DNA of 64,000 nt from Bog-756 sp963778165 (lineage in GTDB: Bacteria; Actinomycetota; Acidimicrobiia; Acidimicrobiales; RAAP-2), in NCBI GenBank assembly GCA_963778165.1, contig CAVZTE010000005.1, positions 124,001 to 188,000 on the forward strand, in the 5' to 3' direction. Positions 24,870 through 33,985 of the stretch are shown piece after piece; position 1 is the first letter of the stretch; every line of letters begins with the position of its first letter. Below the pieces are notes generated by a model. The model was given only the letters and a program-made list of their open reading frames with translations. It was not told the origin of the DNA and made no database searches. Position numbers and translations under genes: made by a program.

Positions 24870-27167
24870 TCAGTCGACCCCGTACGCCTGTTTGTTGAAC
24901 ACCGCAGGCATGGAGCCGTAGAAGGGGGCGCTGCCAAAGGAGAAGATCCCTCCGTCGGCGGCCACCAGCCAGTAGCCGTTACCCCGGTTGGAAGCCATGC
25001 CCACCACCGGTTGGTTGAGCGGCTGCCCGCCCATCGAGCCGTAGAACTTGGCGTCGCCAAAGGCGAACACGCCCCCGTCGGAAGCAACGAACCAGTAGCC
25101 CTGGCCGTTGGGAGCGGTGGTCATGCCCACCACCGGCCGGTTGAGGACGATGCTTCCGGTGGAGCCGTAGAAGGTGGCGTTACCGAAGGAGAACACTCCC
25201 CCGTCGGCGGCCACCAACCAGTACCCATGGCCGTTGGGGCTGGAGGCCATCCCTACGATCGGTTGATTGAGCGGTTGGCCTCCCATCGATCCGTAGAAGG
25301 AGGCGTCACCGAAGGCGAAGATCCCTCCGTCCGATGCCACCAGCCAGTACCCCCGGCCGTCGGGAGTGGCGGCCATTCCCACCACCGGTCTGTTGAGGGT
25401 CAACGAGCCGGTCGATCCGTAGAAGCCGGCATTGCCGAAGGCGAACAGTCCACCGTCGGAGGCCACCTCCCAGTAGCCCCTGCCGTTCTTGGTGGCGGCC
25501 ATGCCCACGATGGGTTGGTTGAGCGCTTGGCCTCCCATCGATCCGTAGAAGCCGGCGTTGCCGAAGGCGAACAGTCCGCCGTCAGAGGCCACGTTCCAGT
25601 AGCCCTTGCCGTTGCCGGTCGGGGCCATGCCCACGATGGGCTTGTTGAGGTGACCCGGGGCCGGTGCGGTCAGGGTTCCGGTCAGCTGGGGATTCTGGTG
25701 GAACATGGGCCACGAGCGCTCACCCAAGGACCGACCTTTGGACCCGGCGATCTCGTAGTGCTGGATCACTCCGGCGTTGTTGCCGTTGTAACCGGCGATG
25801 GTGATCCCGATGTCCCCGTTCGGATCGTGGGTGACCATGGCCGAGTTCTGCAGCGCCACCTGACCGGCACCGAGGGTGGCCACCACCTGGGCGGTCTGGC
25901 CATCCAGGATGACCAGGCCGTTGGTGGTAGGCACCAACACATCGTTGTAGCCGCCGCCGGTGAGGTCGGCGGTGGTGATGCCCCCGATGATCTGACCCGA
26001 TGTGGCCACGGGCCATCCGGGCATCGGAGCACCGTTGGACCCGTTGAGGGCCCAGGCCAGTCCGCCTGATCCGGTGTCGGCGCCTTCGAGGACTTCCTCA
26101 TTGCCGTTGCCCTCGATATCGCCGATGGCCGGGCTACTGGTGGTGGTCCCACCGAGGTTGGCGGCCCAGGCGATTCCGCACGAGGTGTTGGCGGCAAACA
26201 ACAGGTTGGTGTCGGAGGCGCCCGGGAAGTACGACCCGGTACCGAAGGCGATACCGGTTCCGCCATCGCCCAGGAAGTTACCCACGGCCGTCGACGAGTC
26301 GACGGTCTGGTTGGTGTTGTAGGCGCAGATCAGGTTGCCGCCGGGCCCGAGGATCCGGAGGTGACCACCGGACGTGTAGGTCTGGCCGTCGGCCACGCCT
26401 GCCGTCGAGTCACCCCCTTGGATCACCTCGGTCTGGCCGTTGCCGTAGAGGTCGGCGAGTGACGGTGTGGTGAAACCGCTGTCGGCGGTGAAGAACGGCC
26501 ACCCCGGGAGGATCGTCCCGTTGGAGGCGTTGAAGGCGTACTCCTCTTGGCCCAGGGACGGAGCCACCACCGAGTTGACCCCGTTGAGGTTCCCCACGGA
26601 CATCGAAGCCTGCACGCCGTGTTGCCCGTTGTTGTCCGGCGCATTCTGCTGCCAGAGCTGACGCCCGGAGCTGGCGAAGGCGTAGTACCCGCCGGCGCCG
26701 GGGTTGGCGGCGTTACCGACGCCGACGAACACGTCATCGGTGCCGAAACCGTTGGCGGTGACCGACGGAGTCGAGTCGACGGGCAAGCCGCCGGTATGGG
26801 CCGGCCAGCCCCCCACCGCGGAGCCGTTGCTCAGATGGAACGCCCACACATTGCCGGCGCGGTCCCCGACCACTGCGGCCGGGCCTCCACCGTCAAGGGT
26901 GGCCACCGACGGCGAGCTCTGGGCGATCGGGCCTCCGGCGTCCGGCAGCGTCTGCTGCCAGGTGAGCGAGATCGGCAGGGCGCCTGCGTGGGCCACCGAT
27001 TTGGCTGCCGGGGTTGCGGCCGTGGCCGCCGCGGTGTTCACCGCCATTCCGGCAAAGGTGCTGCCGGCGACGAGAGCCAGGGTCCACCCGACCACCGCGA
27101 CGGGACCGCCACGTCGCTTCCTCCTGGACGATTCGGGAATCCTGCCGGCACCGAGCACTTCGTTCAT
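24870..27167 (-). CDS. Secreted FG-GAP/VCBS-like beta-propeller protein with six C-terminal GYW repeats
   Basis: 765 residues. Residues 1-50 carry an Arg/Lys stretch and a hydrophobic signal sequence (VAVVGWTLALVAGSTFAGMA). Residues about 80-500 contain repeated FG-GAP-like blocks (SSPSVATLDGGGPAAVVG, TTPSLADLYGNGQTEVIQ, SSPAIGDIEGNGNEEVLE), the calcium-binding propeller type. Residues 513-765 are six 42-residue GYW repeats like those of the SpoIID protein downstream. The start is ATG 27167 with AAGGAG 7 nt upstream. Probably an exported, wall-associated protein; the binding partner is unknown. Confidence 0.85.
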   Translation of the reverse strand: MNEVLGAGRIPESSRRKRRGGPVAVVGWTLALVAGSTFAGMAVNTAAATAATPAAKSVAHAGALPISLTWQQTLPDAGGPIAQSSPSVATLDGGGPAAVVGDRAGNVWAFHLSNGSAVGGWPAHTGGLPVDSTPSVTANGFGTDDVFVGVGNAANPGAGGYYAFASSGRQLWQQNAPDNNGQHGVQASMSVGNLNGVNSVVAPSLGQEEYAFNASNGTILPGWPFFTADSGFTTPSLADLYGNGQTEVIQGGDSTAGVADGQTYTSGGHLRILGPGGNLICAYNTNQTVDSSTAVGNFLGDGGTGIAFGTGSYFPGASDTNLLFAANTSCGIAWAANLGGTTTSSPAIGDIEGNGNEEVLEGADTGSGGLAWALNGSNGAPMPGWPVATSGQIIGGITTADLTGGGYNDVLVPTTNGLVILDGQTAQVVATLGAGQVALQNSAMVTHDPNGDIGITIAGYNGNNAGVIQHYEIAGSKGRSLGERSWPMFHQNPQLTGTLTAPAPGHLNKPIVGMAPTGNGKGYWNVASDGGLFAFGNAGFYGSMGGQALNQPIVGMAATKNGRGYWEVASDGGLFAFGNAGFYGSTGSLTLNRPVVGMAATPDGRGYWLVASDGGIFAFGDASFYGSMGGQPLNQPIVGMASSPNGHGYWLVAADGGVFSFGNATFYGSTGSIVLNRPVVGMTTAPNGQGYWFVASDGGVFAFGDAKFYGSMGGQPLNQPVVGMASNRGNGYWLVAADGGIFSFGSAPFYGSMPAVFNKQAYGVD
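24873..25631 (-). repeat. Array of six 126-bp GYW repeats, copy B, with an 84-residue higher-order period
   Basis: Units 1-5 alternate between endings GSMGGQxLNQP (1, 3, 5) and GSTGSxxLNRP (2, 4), so the duplicating unit was probably the 252-bp pair. Unit 6 is divergent and ends the protein (KQAYGVD). It is in the same orientation as copy A, about 1.5 kb away. Confidence 0.9.
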
Positions 27168-27508
27168 CCAGTTACTCCTTGTTTTTTTGCTGCTTTGCCG
27201 CGGCGTTTTCCGCTGCGATCAGTTGGCGGTGGACACGGCCCGGGTAGATCGGGCATCAGCGTCTTGAGGCGTCCCGAGTCAGATGGCCGACCTTGGGCTG
27301 CGTCGACCGGCTCCTGTCTGTGACTGCCCACACCGGACGTGGTATCGACAACCTTGGGCCAGAACTTTAGTGACGATGGCCCAGGATCTGGTGGATCGAC
27401 TGGCACCCCTTCGGTATCCGGCTTCTCTACCCAGCCGCCATCGGATCATCCGTCGGTACCTCGATTGGTATGCCAGTCCCGGGCCCTGCTCCCTCGGTAC
27501 CCTGAGCC
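27168..27508. promoter_or_regulatory. 341-bp divergent intergenic region between the FG-GAP gene and the GT-C gene
   Basis: No gene is seen. It should hold both promoters. On the plus strand TCGACA (27345-27350), a 17-nt spacer and TAGTGA (27368-27373) is a weak candidate for the GT-C gene. On the minus strand an A-rich stretch (GCAGCAAAAAAACAAGGAG) precedes the FG-GAP start. I looked for the conserved cores of c-di-AMP and c-di-GMP riboswitches, which often precede wall-protein genes, and did not recognise them. Confidence 0.4.
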
Positions 27509-29377
27509 ATGGCCTCGGAACCCATGGGTGCGCTCGACGTGGCGCCGGTGGCCTCTGCCACCCCGGTCACCCCGGTGGCCCCGGTTGCCACCCCCGCTCC
27601 GCTGACCAGGATCGAACGGCGCCGGGCCACCCGCCGGCCGTGGATGGCGCTACTCCCCTGGGCCGTCGGATTGGCCACCTTGGCCCTGCGCCTGTTGACC
27701 GCGGCCAGCGGCCCGACCGATTGGGACTCGGCCCAGTACGCCTCGGCGGTGGGGCACTTCGACGTCACGCACGGCCAGCCCCAGCCTCCGGGCTACTGGT
27801 TGTACGTGATCTCGGGCCGACTCATCCATCAGCTGAGCGGCCTGGGAACCATCCACAGCCTGGTGTTGGTGGCGGCAGTGGCATCGGCGGTGGCGGCCGG
27901 TCTCACCACGGTGGCCGGGACCGACCTCGGCGGACGGTGGGTCGGCTTGGCGGCCGGCGCGGTGGTTGCCACCTGCCCCTTCGCCTGGTTCAGCGGTTCC
28001 ATCGTCGCCACCTACTCCTTCGACATGGTGGGCTGCTCGCTCCTGGTCATCCTGGCCTGGAGGGCCCGACCCGACAGTTGGCACGGTGTCGCCGCCGTGG
28101 TGGCTCTCGGACTGCTGGCCGGCTTCCGGCCGTCGATGATCCAGTCGTTCGCCGTGCTGGCCTTGATCCCGGTGGTGGCATCGACCCGCCGGTGGAGCCG
28201 CCTGGGCGTGACCGTGGTGGCCGGTGCCGCCGCGGTAGCGGTGTGGTTGATACCCATGTCGATGAGCCAGCCCGGCGGGTTCAGCGTCTGGGTCCACGCC
28301 ACCCGGATCGAGACCGACGGTGCGGCCCAGGCCACCTCGGTCTTCGACCATGCCGCCGCCGGTGCCACCAACCTCGGCACCTTCGCCGCGTTCACGGTGG
28401 CGGCCCTGGCCCCGGTGGCGTTTCTGGCCCTGCTGGCCGGCATTGTTCTGGTGACCCGAGCACTGGCCCACCGGCCGGATGGGAGCCGGCCGGCCGCATC
28501 GGTCTCCGGCGCCCCGGAGGTCGTATCCGGCGTGGGGCGGGCCGTGGATCCCGACGGTGACGCCACCAGGCCCACGCTGGTTTGGAGCCGCCCTTGGTAC
28601 CAGGGACGAACGGCGGTGCTCGGTGCCGCCATCGTTCCCCCCATGTTGTTGGTGGCCTTGGTGCAGTTCGCCAAGGGTGGATACCTTCTCGCTTATCTTC
28701 CGGCCGCGGTGGTGGCGCTACTGCTGCCCCTGGGTGCCCTCAACCGGCCCCGGGGAGACAGGCACCGGGCCTCGCCGGCATGGCTGGCACTCACCACGGT
28801 GGGCGTCATCGGCGTGGTGGCCCTCGGGAGCCAGCGGTTCCTGAGTGGCGAGGGCGTGCTCCCCGAGAGCCTCCTCCGGTCATCGGGAGCAGTCTGGCTC
28901 GAACAGCCTCGCTACCAGGCTCCCTACGCCGACACCCGACAGACCATCCAGAGCATCGACGCCATGGACGCGGCGATGAAAGGGCTCGGGCCGGCGGTCC
29001 GTTCGGAGCGGGATGTGGTGGTCTTCGACACCTACGACGGGGGCGGCAACATCTACCGGAACGCCGGCTGGGAGCTGCCCGATGACCGCATCGCCCTGAT
29101 CCAACCGGGCGTCCTTCTCTACAACCAGCAGCACGGAGCTCTCTACTACGCCTCCGGTGCCACCCTGAAGGTGGGCCCGGGAGGCTCGGTCCTGTTGGTG
29201 GCTTCGCCGGCGTTGCCCGGGCTGTCCGCTCTGGCCGCCGCTGGCCAGCTGACCCCGGTGCCCACTCCTCAACTCATCGGTGGCTACCGGGTGTGGCGCA
29301 TCTCCCCGGGACTGTCCGTCCTCGGCGTGAGGATCGTGGCCACCGCTGGTCCCCGACCGTTGGGTACGGGAATCTGA
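27509..29377 (+). CDS. GT-C-fold membrane glycosyltransferase
   Basis: 622 residues with about 10-12 membrane segments. The first periplasmic loop has DWDSAQYA and GHFDVTHGQPQPPGYWLY, the acidic and His-Pro-rich loop typical of GT-C enzymes that use polyprenyl-phosphate sugars (ArnT/PMT-like). The C-terminal about 200 residues form an extracytoplasmic domain. A role in glycosylating envelope glycans or proteins is inferred from its neighbours. No Shine-Dalgarno precedes ATG 27509, and it is followed by a convergent L,D-transpeptidase gene. Confidence 0.8.
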   Translation: MASEPMGALDVAPVASATPVTPVAPVATPAPLTRIERRRATRRPWMALLPWAVGLATLALRLLTAASGPTDWDSAQYASAVGHFDVTHGQPQPPGYWLYVISGRLIHQLSGLGTIHSLVLVAAVASAVAAGLTTVAGTDLGGRWVGLAAGAVVATCPFAWFSGSIVATYSFDMVGCSLLVILAWRARPDSWHGVAAVVALGLLAGFRPSMIQSFAVLALIPVVASTRRWSRLGVTVVAGAAAVAVWLIPMSMSQPGGFSVWVHATRIETDGAAQATSVFDHAAAGATNLGTFAAFTVAALAPVAFLALLAGIVLVTRALAHRPDGSRPAASVSGAPEVVSGVGRAVDPDGDATRPTLVWSRPWYQGRTAVLGAAIVPPMLLVALVQFAKGGYLLAYLPAAVVALLLPLGALNRPRGDRHRASPAWLALTTVGVIGVVALGSQRFLSGEGVLPESLLRSSGAVWLEQPRYQAPYADTRQTIQSIDAMDAAMKGLGPAVRSERDVVVFDTYDGGGNIYRNAGWELPDDRIALIQPGVLLYNQQHGALYYASGATLKVGPGGSVLLVASPALPGLSALAAAGQLTPVPTPQLIGGYRVWRISPGLSVLGVRIVATAGPRPLGTGI

Positions 29378-29404
29378 CCGTCCGCCCCTACCTACGACCT
29401 CTGC

Positions 29405-30580
29405 CTAGGACACCGTGACCAGGGTGCCGATGGGGGTGTAGGGGAACACCACCTCGGCATGGTCCGGGGGCATCTCCACGCAGCCGTCGCTCTGGGGGAA
29501 GCCGTAGCTGGACCGCACGAACCCGTGGAGGGCGTCGCCCCCGTTGAAGTAGCTGACCCAGGGGATCCCGGGGTCCGAGTAGTGGGAGCCGTCGGGGTTG
29601 GTCCCGGTCATGGTGGTGGTGAGGTAGCGGGCATAGACCGGGAAGGTGCCGTCGGCCGTGGCGGCCCCGGGGACCCCGGTGTTGGCCAGGGTCGAGTACA
29701 CCTCGACCCCGTTGTCGTAGACGGTGGCTGTCTCGGGCAGGTCCTTGGTCACGTAGACGTAGTTGTAGTCGGCCGGGTCCATGGCCCCGGCCTGGGCCGC
29801 GGCCAGCAGCTGGCTCCACACCATGGGCCCGGCGATGCCGTCGGTCTTGAGGTTGTGGCGGGACTCGAAGTTCATGACCGCCCCAGTGGTGATGACGTTG
29901 GAGGTCCCCTCGGTCCACAGGCTGGTCAACGAGGCCGGCTCGGCGAAGCGCCAGGCGAAGGTGCCCTGTTGGGGCTGGGCGGCCTCTTGGGGGGCGACCA
30001 CGGCGCCGGCCGGGGTGAAGCTGACCGGGAGGTAGCCCAGCTGGCCCAGGAGTTGTTGGAGGCGGAGGGTGCTGCCCGGTCCCACCGTGAACTCGGTGGC
30101 CACGGGGCGGCTCAGGGCCTTACCGGTGGCACTGGTAGCCCCGGCCGGCACGGTCACCGTCTCGGTGCTCAAGGGGACCAGGGGGCCGCTGGCCACGAAC
30201 TGGTAGGTGTCGGGGGTGACCACCTCCCAGGTCCCGGCCACGGCCGGGCTGAGCGTGGGGGTCGGCGAGTGGGCCGAGAGCGGTTGGGAGAACTGCACCG
30301 AGATGGTGGCATCGCTCGGCACTTGGGTGGCCCCGTTGGCCGGGGTGACCGAGGCCACCGAGAACGGGGCGGCCCGGGTGGCCACCCCCACCACGCGGGC
30401 GGCGGCCACCGACGTCGGGGAGGACGCGGTCCGGCTCTTGTTCTCGTGGATGACCACCGCCGTCGCCGCCACCGCCACCACGGCTACGCCAGCCAGGGTG
30501 ATAGCCGCCAGCCAGCCGTTCCGCCTGCCGGAGGCCTTGTCGGGGCGCGTGGTCGCCTTGTGTGAATGGGCTCCAGGCAT
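29405..30580 (-). CDS. L,D-transpeptidase (YkuD) with N-terminal anchor and Ig-like domain
   Basis: 391 residues. A cytoplasmic tail and one membrane segment (about 24-44) are followed by a Big_5-type Ig-like domain (ASVTPANGATQVPSDATISVQF). Next is a peptidoglycan-binding-like segment (LRLQQLLGQLGYLPV...VMNFESRHNLKTDGIAGPMVW), and then the YkuD domain with His352 in HGFVRSSYGFP and catalytic Cys367 in SDGCVEMP. It makes 3-3 cross-links in peptidoglycan. GAGGAG lies 5 nt before ATG 30580. Confidence 0.93.
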   Translation of the reverse strand: MPGAHSHKATTRPDKASGRRNGWLAAITLAGVAVVAVAATAVVIHENKSRTASSPTSVAAARVVGVATRAAPFSVASVTPANGATQVPSDATISVQFSQPLSAHSPTPTLSPAVAGTWEVVTPDTYQFVASGPLVPLSTETVTVPAGATSATGKALSRPVATEFTVGPGSTLRLQQLLGQLGYLPVSFTPAGAVVAPQEAAQPQQGTFAWRFAEPASLTSLWTEGTSNVITTGAVMNFESRHNLKTDGIAGPMVWSQLLAAAQAGAMDPADYNYVYVTKDLPETATVYDNGVEVYSTLANTGVPGAATADGTFPVYARYLTTTMTGTNPDGSHYSDPGIPWVSYFNGGDALHGFVRSSYGFPQSDGCVEMPPDHAEVVFPYTPIGTLVTVS

Positions 30581-30865
30581 CTCTACTCCTCAGCAGGAAA
30601 TCTACCAGTCGACGCCGCAACTCGGTCGCCACCCCTCTCGGGGCCGGGGGCCGGCGGACGGAGGTCCCCCTCAGTCGTCGGCGTGTTCGAACACTGCGCC
30701 CATAAAGGCGGTTCACACAGGTTGCTATCGGTACCGGACAGAACAGCCTTGAGCCCTAAGAGCCGGGAGGCGGGAGACCAAGGGTGGATTGGGGTCGTGG
30801 GTACGCCGTGGCCACGACCCGGGGGGCCCGCTGTTCCTCCGGGCGACACAGTAACCTCGGCGCCG

Positions 30866-31618
30866 ATGACCCGAGTGAGCCGGAAGGAGGTGGAGGCGGC
30901 CTACTTCAGTGCCATCGGGGTGGAAGGTCTGGTGCATGCGGCTTCAAAGCCCTGGGCCGACCCGCAGTGCGGAAACTATCTCCAAGAGCTGGGACCGGTC
31001 TTCGCCCTGGCACCTCCCCCACCTGGTCGGCTCCTGGACATCGGCTGCGGAGCCGGCTGGACCAGCGCCCTCTTTGCCACCCGCGGCTACCAGGTGACCG
31101 GGATCGACCTCTCACCCGAGGCCATCGCCTTCGCCAGGGAACACCATGTTCTGCCGGGCCTGGGATTCGAGGTGCAGGATTTCGACAACCCCTACGGCCG
31201 TCCGGGACAGTTCGACATCGCCGTGTTCTTCGATGCCCTCCACCACTCCGAGGACGAGGTGCTCCCCCTTCGACTGGCGTTCGACGCCCTCCGTCCGGGT
31301 GGCGTCTGCCTTATCTGTGAGCCCGGCAAGGGACATGCTGAAGCCGAAACGTCCAAACACGCTTTTGACCACTACGGCGTTCAAGAGCGGGACATGACCC
31401 CCGAGATGGTGATTCGAGCGGCGCGCTCCATCGGGTTCGCCTCGTGGGACGTCTACCCACACCCTCAACGATTTGCCGTTCCCGCCTACCGGCCGCGGCC
31501 CAAAAAGGGGTTGACCCGTCAACGGATACTCAGCCACCCGGTAGTCGTGGGGGCCCGGGCCTTCTACGCCGCCACACTGGAGCGTCGCTCCTGGGGTCTG
31601 GTCCAGCTGGTGAAGTAA
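30866..31618 (+). CDS. Class I SAM-dependent methyltransferase
   Basis: 250 residues with motif I LLDIGCGAGWTSALFA, the acidic post-I residue in VTGIDLSPEAI, and FDIAVFFDALHHSED as motif II/III. The best match in style is to methyltransferases of polysaccharide clusters. It faces the glycan operon, ending convergently with its last glycosyltransferase, so it may act on the same product. ATG 30866 follows a 285-bp divergent gap to the L,D-transpeptidase. Substrate unknown. Confidence 0.85.
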   Translation: MTRVSRKEVEAAYFSAIGVEGLVHAASKPWADPQCGNYLQELGPVFALAPPPPGRLLDIGCGAGWTSALFATRGYQVTGIDLSPEAIAFAREHHVLPGLGFEVQDFDNPYGRPGQFDIAVFFDALHHSEDEVLPLRLAFDALRPGGVCLICEPGKGHAEAETSKHAFDHYGVQERDMTPEMVIRAARSIGFASWDVYPHPQRFAVPAYRPRPKKGLTRQRILSHPVVVGARAFYAATLERRSWGLVQLVK

Positions 31619-31623
31619 GTCTC

Positions 31624-31644
31624 ATCCGACGATTGAGGTCGGAT
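31624..31644. terminator. Bidirectional hairpin between convergent genes
   Basis: ATCCGAC (31624-31630) and GTCGGAT (31638-31644) form a 7-bp stem with a 7-nt loop. It lies exactly between the methyltransferase stop and the stop of the converging glycosyltransferase. Confidence 0.55.
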
Positions 31645-32858
31645 CAGGCCGCGGCCACCACCGACTCCACAAAGGTGGCGTAGCGATCGATGACCCGGGG
31701 CCAGCGGAACCACCGATCAACGTAGGCGCGACCATTGGCCCCCAGCCGCCGACGGAGTTCCTCGTCGCGTGAGAGCCGCTCCACCTCGGCCTCGAACTCG
31801 CCAAAGCCGGCGAAGCTGAGCCCGCCGCCCGAACGGCGACAGTGCTCCACGGTGGCGGCACATCCGGCATTGACCACCACCGGGATCTCCGCACTCCAGG
31901 CCTCCGCCACCACCAGGGCGAACGCTTCCCATGGTGACGGGGACACCAGGGCCACGGCGCCCTCGAGGAGGGCCCATTTCTGCGCTTCGGAGACCGGGCC
32001 GACCACGTCGATGTCCGGATGCTGTGGGGGCGGTTCGACCACCGGGCCAGCCAGTACCAGACGAAGAGGGCCGGGATGACGCTGCTTGTAGGCGGCGAAC
32101 AGGTCGGCCAACAGCAAGCTGCCTTTGTTGCGGTCGACCCGTCCCAGGCAGACCAGATAGGGGTCGGTGGGGACAACCACCCCCCGATCGTGGTCCTGAA
32201 GTGCCTGGCCCGGCTCGACGACCCGAGTGCCATGCGTACCCAGACGGGGATCGTCGACCCCCAGACCGAGGAGGAGTTGGCGATGGTTGGCCACGGTGAA
32301 CCTCCGCTGTACCAGATCCCGTTCGGCCGACGTCTGGAACACCAGGCCATCGGCAGCGTCGAACACCCGTGGGAAGACCGGCAGCCGAAGGGCCGGCTCG
32401 TCGTGAGCGGCCGGGTGGAGGATGGTGGGAGTCCGGACCCGGTCGATGAGCCGCACCGTCGGGTAGTACAGGTACGGATAGAAGATGAGGGCATCGGCGT
32501 CCGATCGGATGGCCGCCTCGACCAGCTCCGGCACCACCGGGCCCTGGAGATCGATCCACTGTTCGGCCTGGTCCACTGAGGCCCGGTCCGGGTCGGCGAG
32601 CAGCGCCGCCGAAAACGGATGGAAGTCCGGGGCGCGGCCGGCGGCGGCGGCGAACCGCACCACCTGAACCCCGTTCACGTCCTCCTGGCCTGCTGGGAGC
32701 ACGTCGGCCCAGGTGACGAAGTCCTCGGCACAGGTGGTCAGCACCTCGACCTCCCACCCCTTGAGCTCAACCAGTCGCTCGGCCAAGGCCCGGGCCGCAG
32801 TCTCGGCCCCTCCGATGATCATGGGCCCGTATCGCGGCACCACGAAGGAGACCTTCAT
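31644..32858 (-). CDS. GT4 glycosyltransferase, type A of this cluster
   Basis: 404 residues with the GT-B fold. The N-terminal MKVSFVVPRYGPMIIGGAET has the Gly loop of GT4 enzymes. The C-terminal donor site has YLVCLGRVDRNKG and the EX7E motif in SPWEAFALVVAEAW. It is closely related to the protein at 39107-40351 (both with YPYL, LHPAAHDE and GGAE), so they are paralogues. ATG 32858 is preferred to the GTG three codons upstream. It is the last gene of the glycan operon; sugar donor and acceptor are unknown. Confidence 0.9.
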   Translation of the reverse strand: MKVSFVVPRYGPMIIGGAETAARALAERLVELKGWEVEVLTTCAEDFVTWADVLPAGQEDVNGVQVVRFAAAAGRAPDFHPFSAALLADPDRASVDQAEQWIDLQGPVVPELVEAAIRSDADALIFYPYLYYPTVRLIDRVRTPTILHPAAHDEPALRLPVFPRVFDAADGLVFQTSAERDLVQRRFTVANHRQLLLGLGVDDPRLGTHGTRVVEPGQALQDHDRGVVVPTDPYLVCLGRVDRNKGSLLLADLFAAYKQRHPGPLRLVLAGPVVEPPPQHPDIDVVGPVSEAQKWALLEGAVALVSPSPWEAFALVVAEAWSAEIPVVVNAGCAATVEHCRRSGGGLSFAGFGEFEAEVERLSRDEELRRRLGANGRAYVDRWFRWPRVIDRYATFVESVVAAA

Positions 32859-32889
32859 CGGGCCCACCGCCTTGGGCCGGCCCCAGCGA

Positions 32890-33978
32890 TCACGCGGCGC
32901 AGGCTGCCTCGAGGGCGGACACGAACTCGTCCTGCACCCGGGGCAGGGCGAATGACACCACCCGCTCGGCGGCCGCCCGGTCCAGCACCGATCGGAGCTC
33001 AGGATCGCCGACCACCCGATCGATGGCCGCCGCCACCCGGACCGGCTCCTTGTTGGGAAGGACCAGTCCGGCCCCTTGCACCGTCTCGGGCACCGCGGTG
33101 TTGGTGTAGGCCACGATGGGAAGTCGGTGGTACATGGACTCGAGGAGCGGAACGCAGAAGCCCTCGTGATTGGAGAGGCAGACGAAGACGTCGGATGCCG
33201 CGTAGTAGGCGATGAGCTCCTCGTGGCTCACCGAGCCGGCGATGTCCACGGCATCGAGCAGGTCCAACTCGGTGGCGAAGCGCTCTATGGCCGTGCGGTA
33301 GTCGTCGCTGATGGCGCCCCCCACCAGATGCAGCCGGGCCTGGGGGTCGTACAGTCGTCGATAGGCCGCCAGGGCCTTGATCAGGTCGTGCTGGCCCTTG
33401 TGCGGCGAGACCTTGCCGACGAACAGGAGGTCGGTGCCCCCCCGGGCCTTCTGGTGGGCCAGCCGGCGGGCCAGCGCCGGGTCGGGCGAACCGGCGAATC
33501 CCTCGAGGTCGATGAGGAGGGGGACGGTGGCGGTGGACCGGTAGCCAGCCGTCTGAAGCTCGCGCTCGTTGAAGGCGGAGTCGGCGATGGCGAACTCGGT
33601 GATGGGGGCCAGGTCACGCAGCTGGGCCCGGCCCCAACGCACCTCTTCGCCCACGGCCGGCACCCACGCTTCCAAAAGGTCGGCCGGGGTGATGTTGTGG
33701 TAGTTGACGAACTTGCGCTCACTCCGTTGGCGGAAGATGTCGGCCACTCCGCTGCCGATGGACAGTTGGTAGAGCAGCACCCGCCCGTTGGACGGACGAT
33801 CGCCCAGGCGACTGACCGGGAAACCCTCATCGAGCCGGTCGGCGGTGGCGTTCCCGTAGTAGATGTCGGACTGGTAGCCCCTGGACCGCAGGACGTCCCG
33901 GAGCTGCATCACATGCCCACCGATGGCATCCCGACTGGCCAGCGACGGGATGACCTGATCGATGCGGGCCACTGTCAC
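32890..33978 (-). CDS. GT4 glycosyltransferase, type B of this cluster
   Basis: 362 residues. It has the features of the cluster's type B enzymes: an N-terminal IPSLASRDAIGGHVMQLRD, then VNYHNITP, the donor-site strand LLFVGKVSPHKGQHDL, and EGFCVPLLESM as EX7E. Paralogues are at 36991-38076 and 40348-41484. The start is GTG, 7 nt after the Wzt stop, so it is in the same operon. It probably extends the glycan exported by the adjacent ABC transporter. Confidence 0.9.
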   Translation of the reverse strand: MTVARIDQVIPSLASRDAIGGHVMQLRDVLRSRGYQSDIYYGNATADRLDEGFPVSRLGDRPSNGRVLLYQLSIGSGVADIFRQRSERKFVNYHNITPADLLEAWVPAVGEEVRWGRAQLRDLAPITEFAIADSAFNERELQTAGYRSTATVPLLIDLEGFAGSPDPALARRLAHQKARGGTDLLFVGKVSPHKGQHDLIKALAAYRRLYDPQARLHLVGGAISDDYRTAIERFATELDLLDAVDIAGSVSHEELIAYYAASDVFVCLSNHEGFCVPLLESMYHRLPIVAYTNTAVPETVQGAGLVLPNKEPVRVAAAIDRVVGDPELRSVLDRAAAERVVSFALPRVQDEFVSALEAACAA

Positions 33979-33985
33979 TGCGCTG

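Noticed and set aside
22634..25631. The regular 126-bp repeats as a CRISPR array
   Set aside because: The repeats are in frame, protein-coding and without unique spacers; no cas genes are present.
27168..27508. A c-di-AMP (ydaO) or c-di-GMP riboswitch before the FG-GAP/GYW gene
   Set aside because: The conserved cores of these riboswitches were not found on reading the minus-strand leader; a covariance-model search would be needed to be certain.
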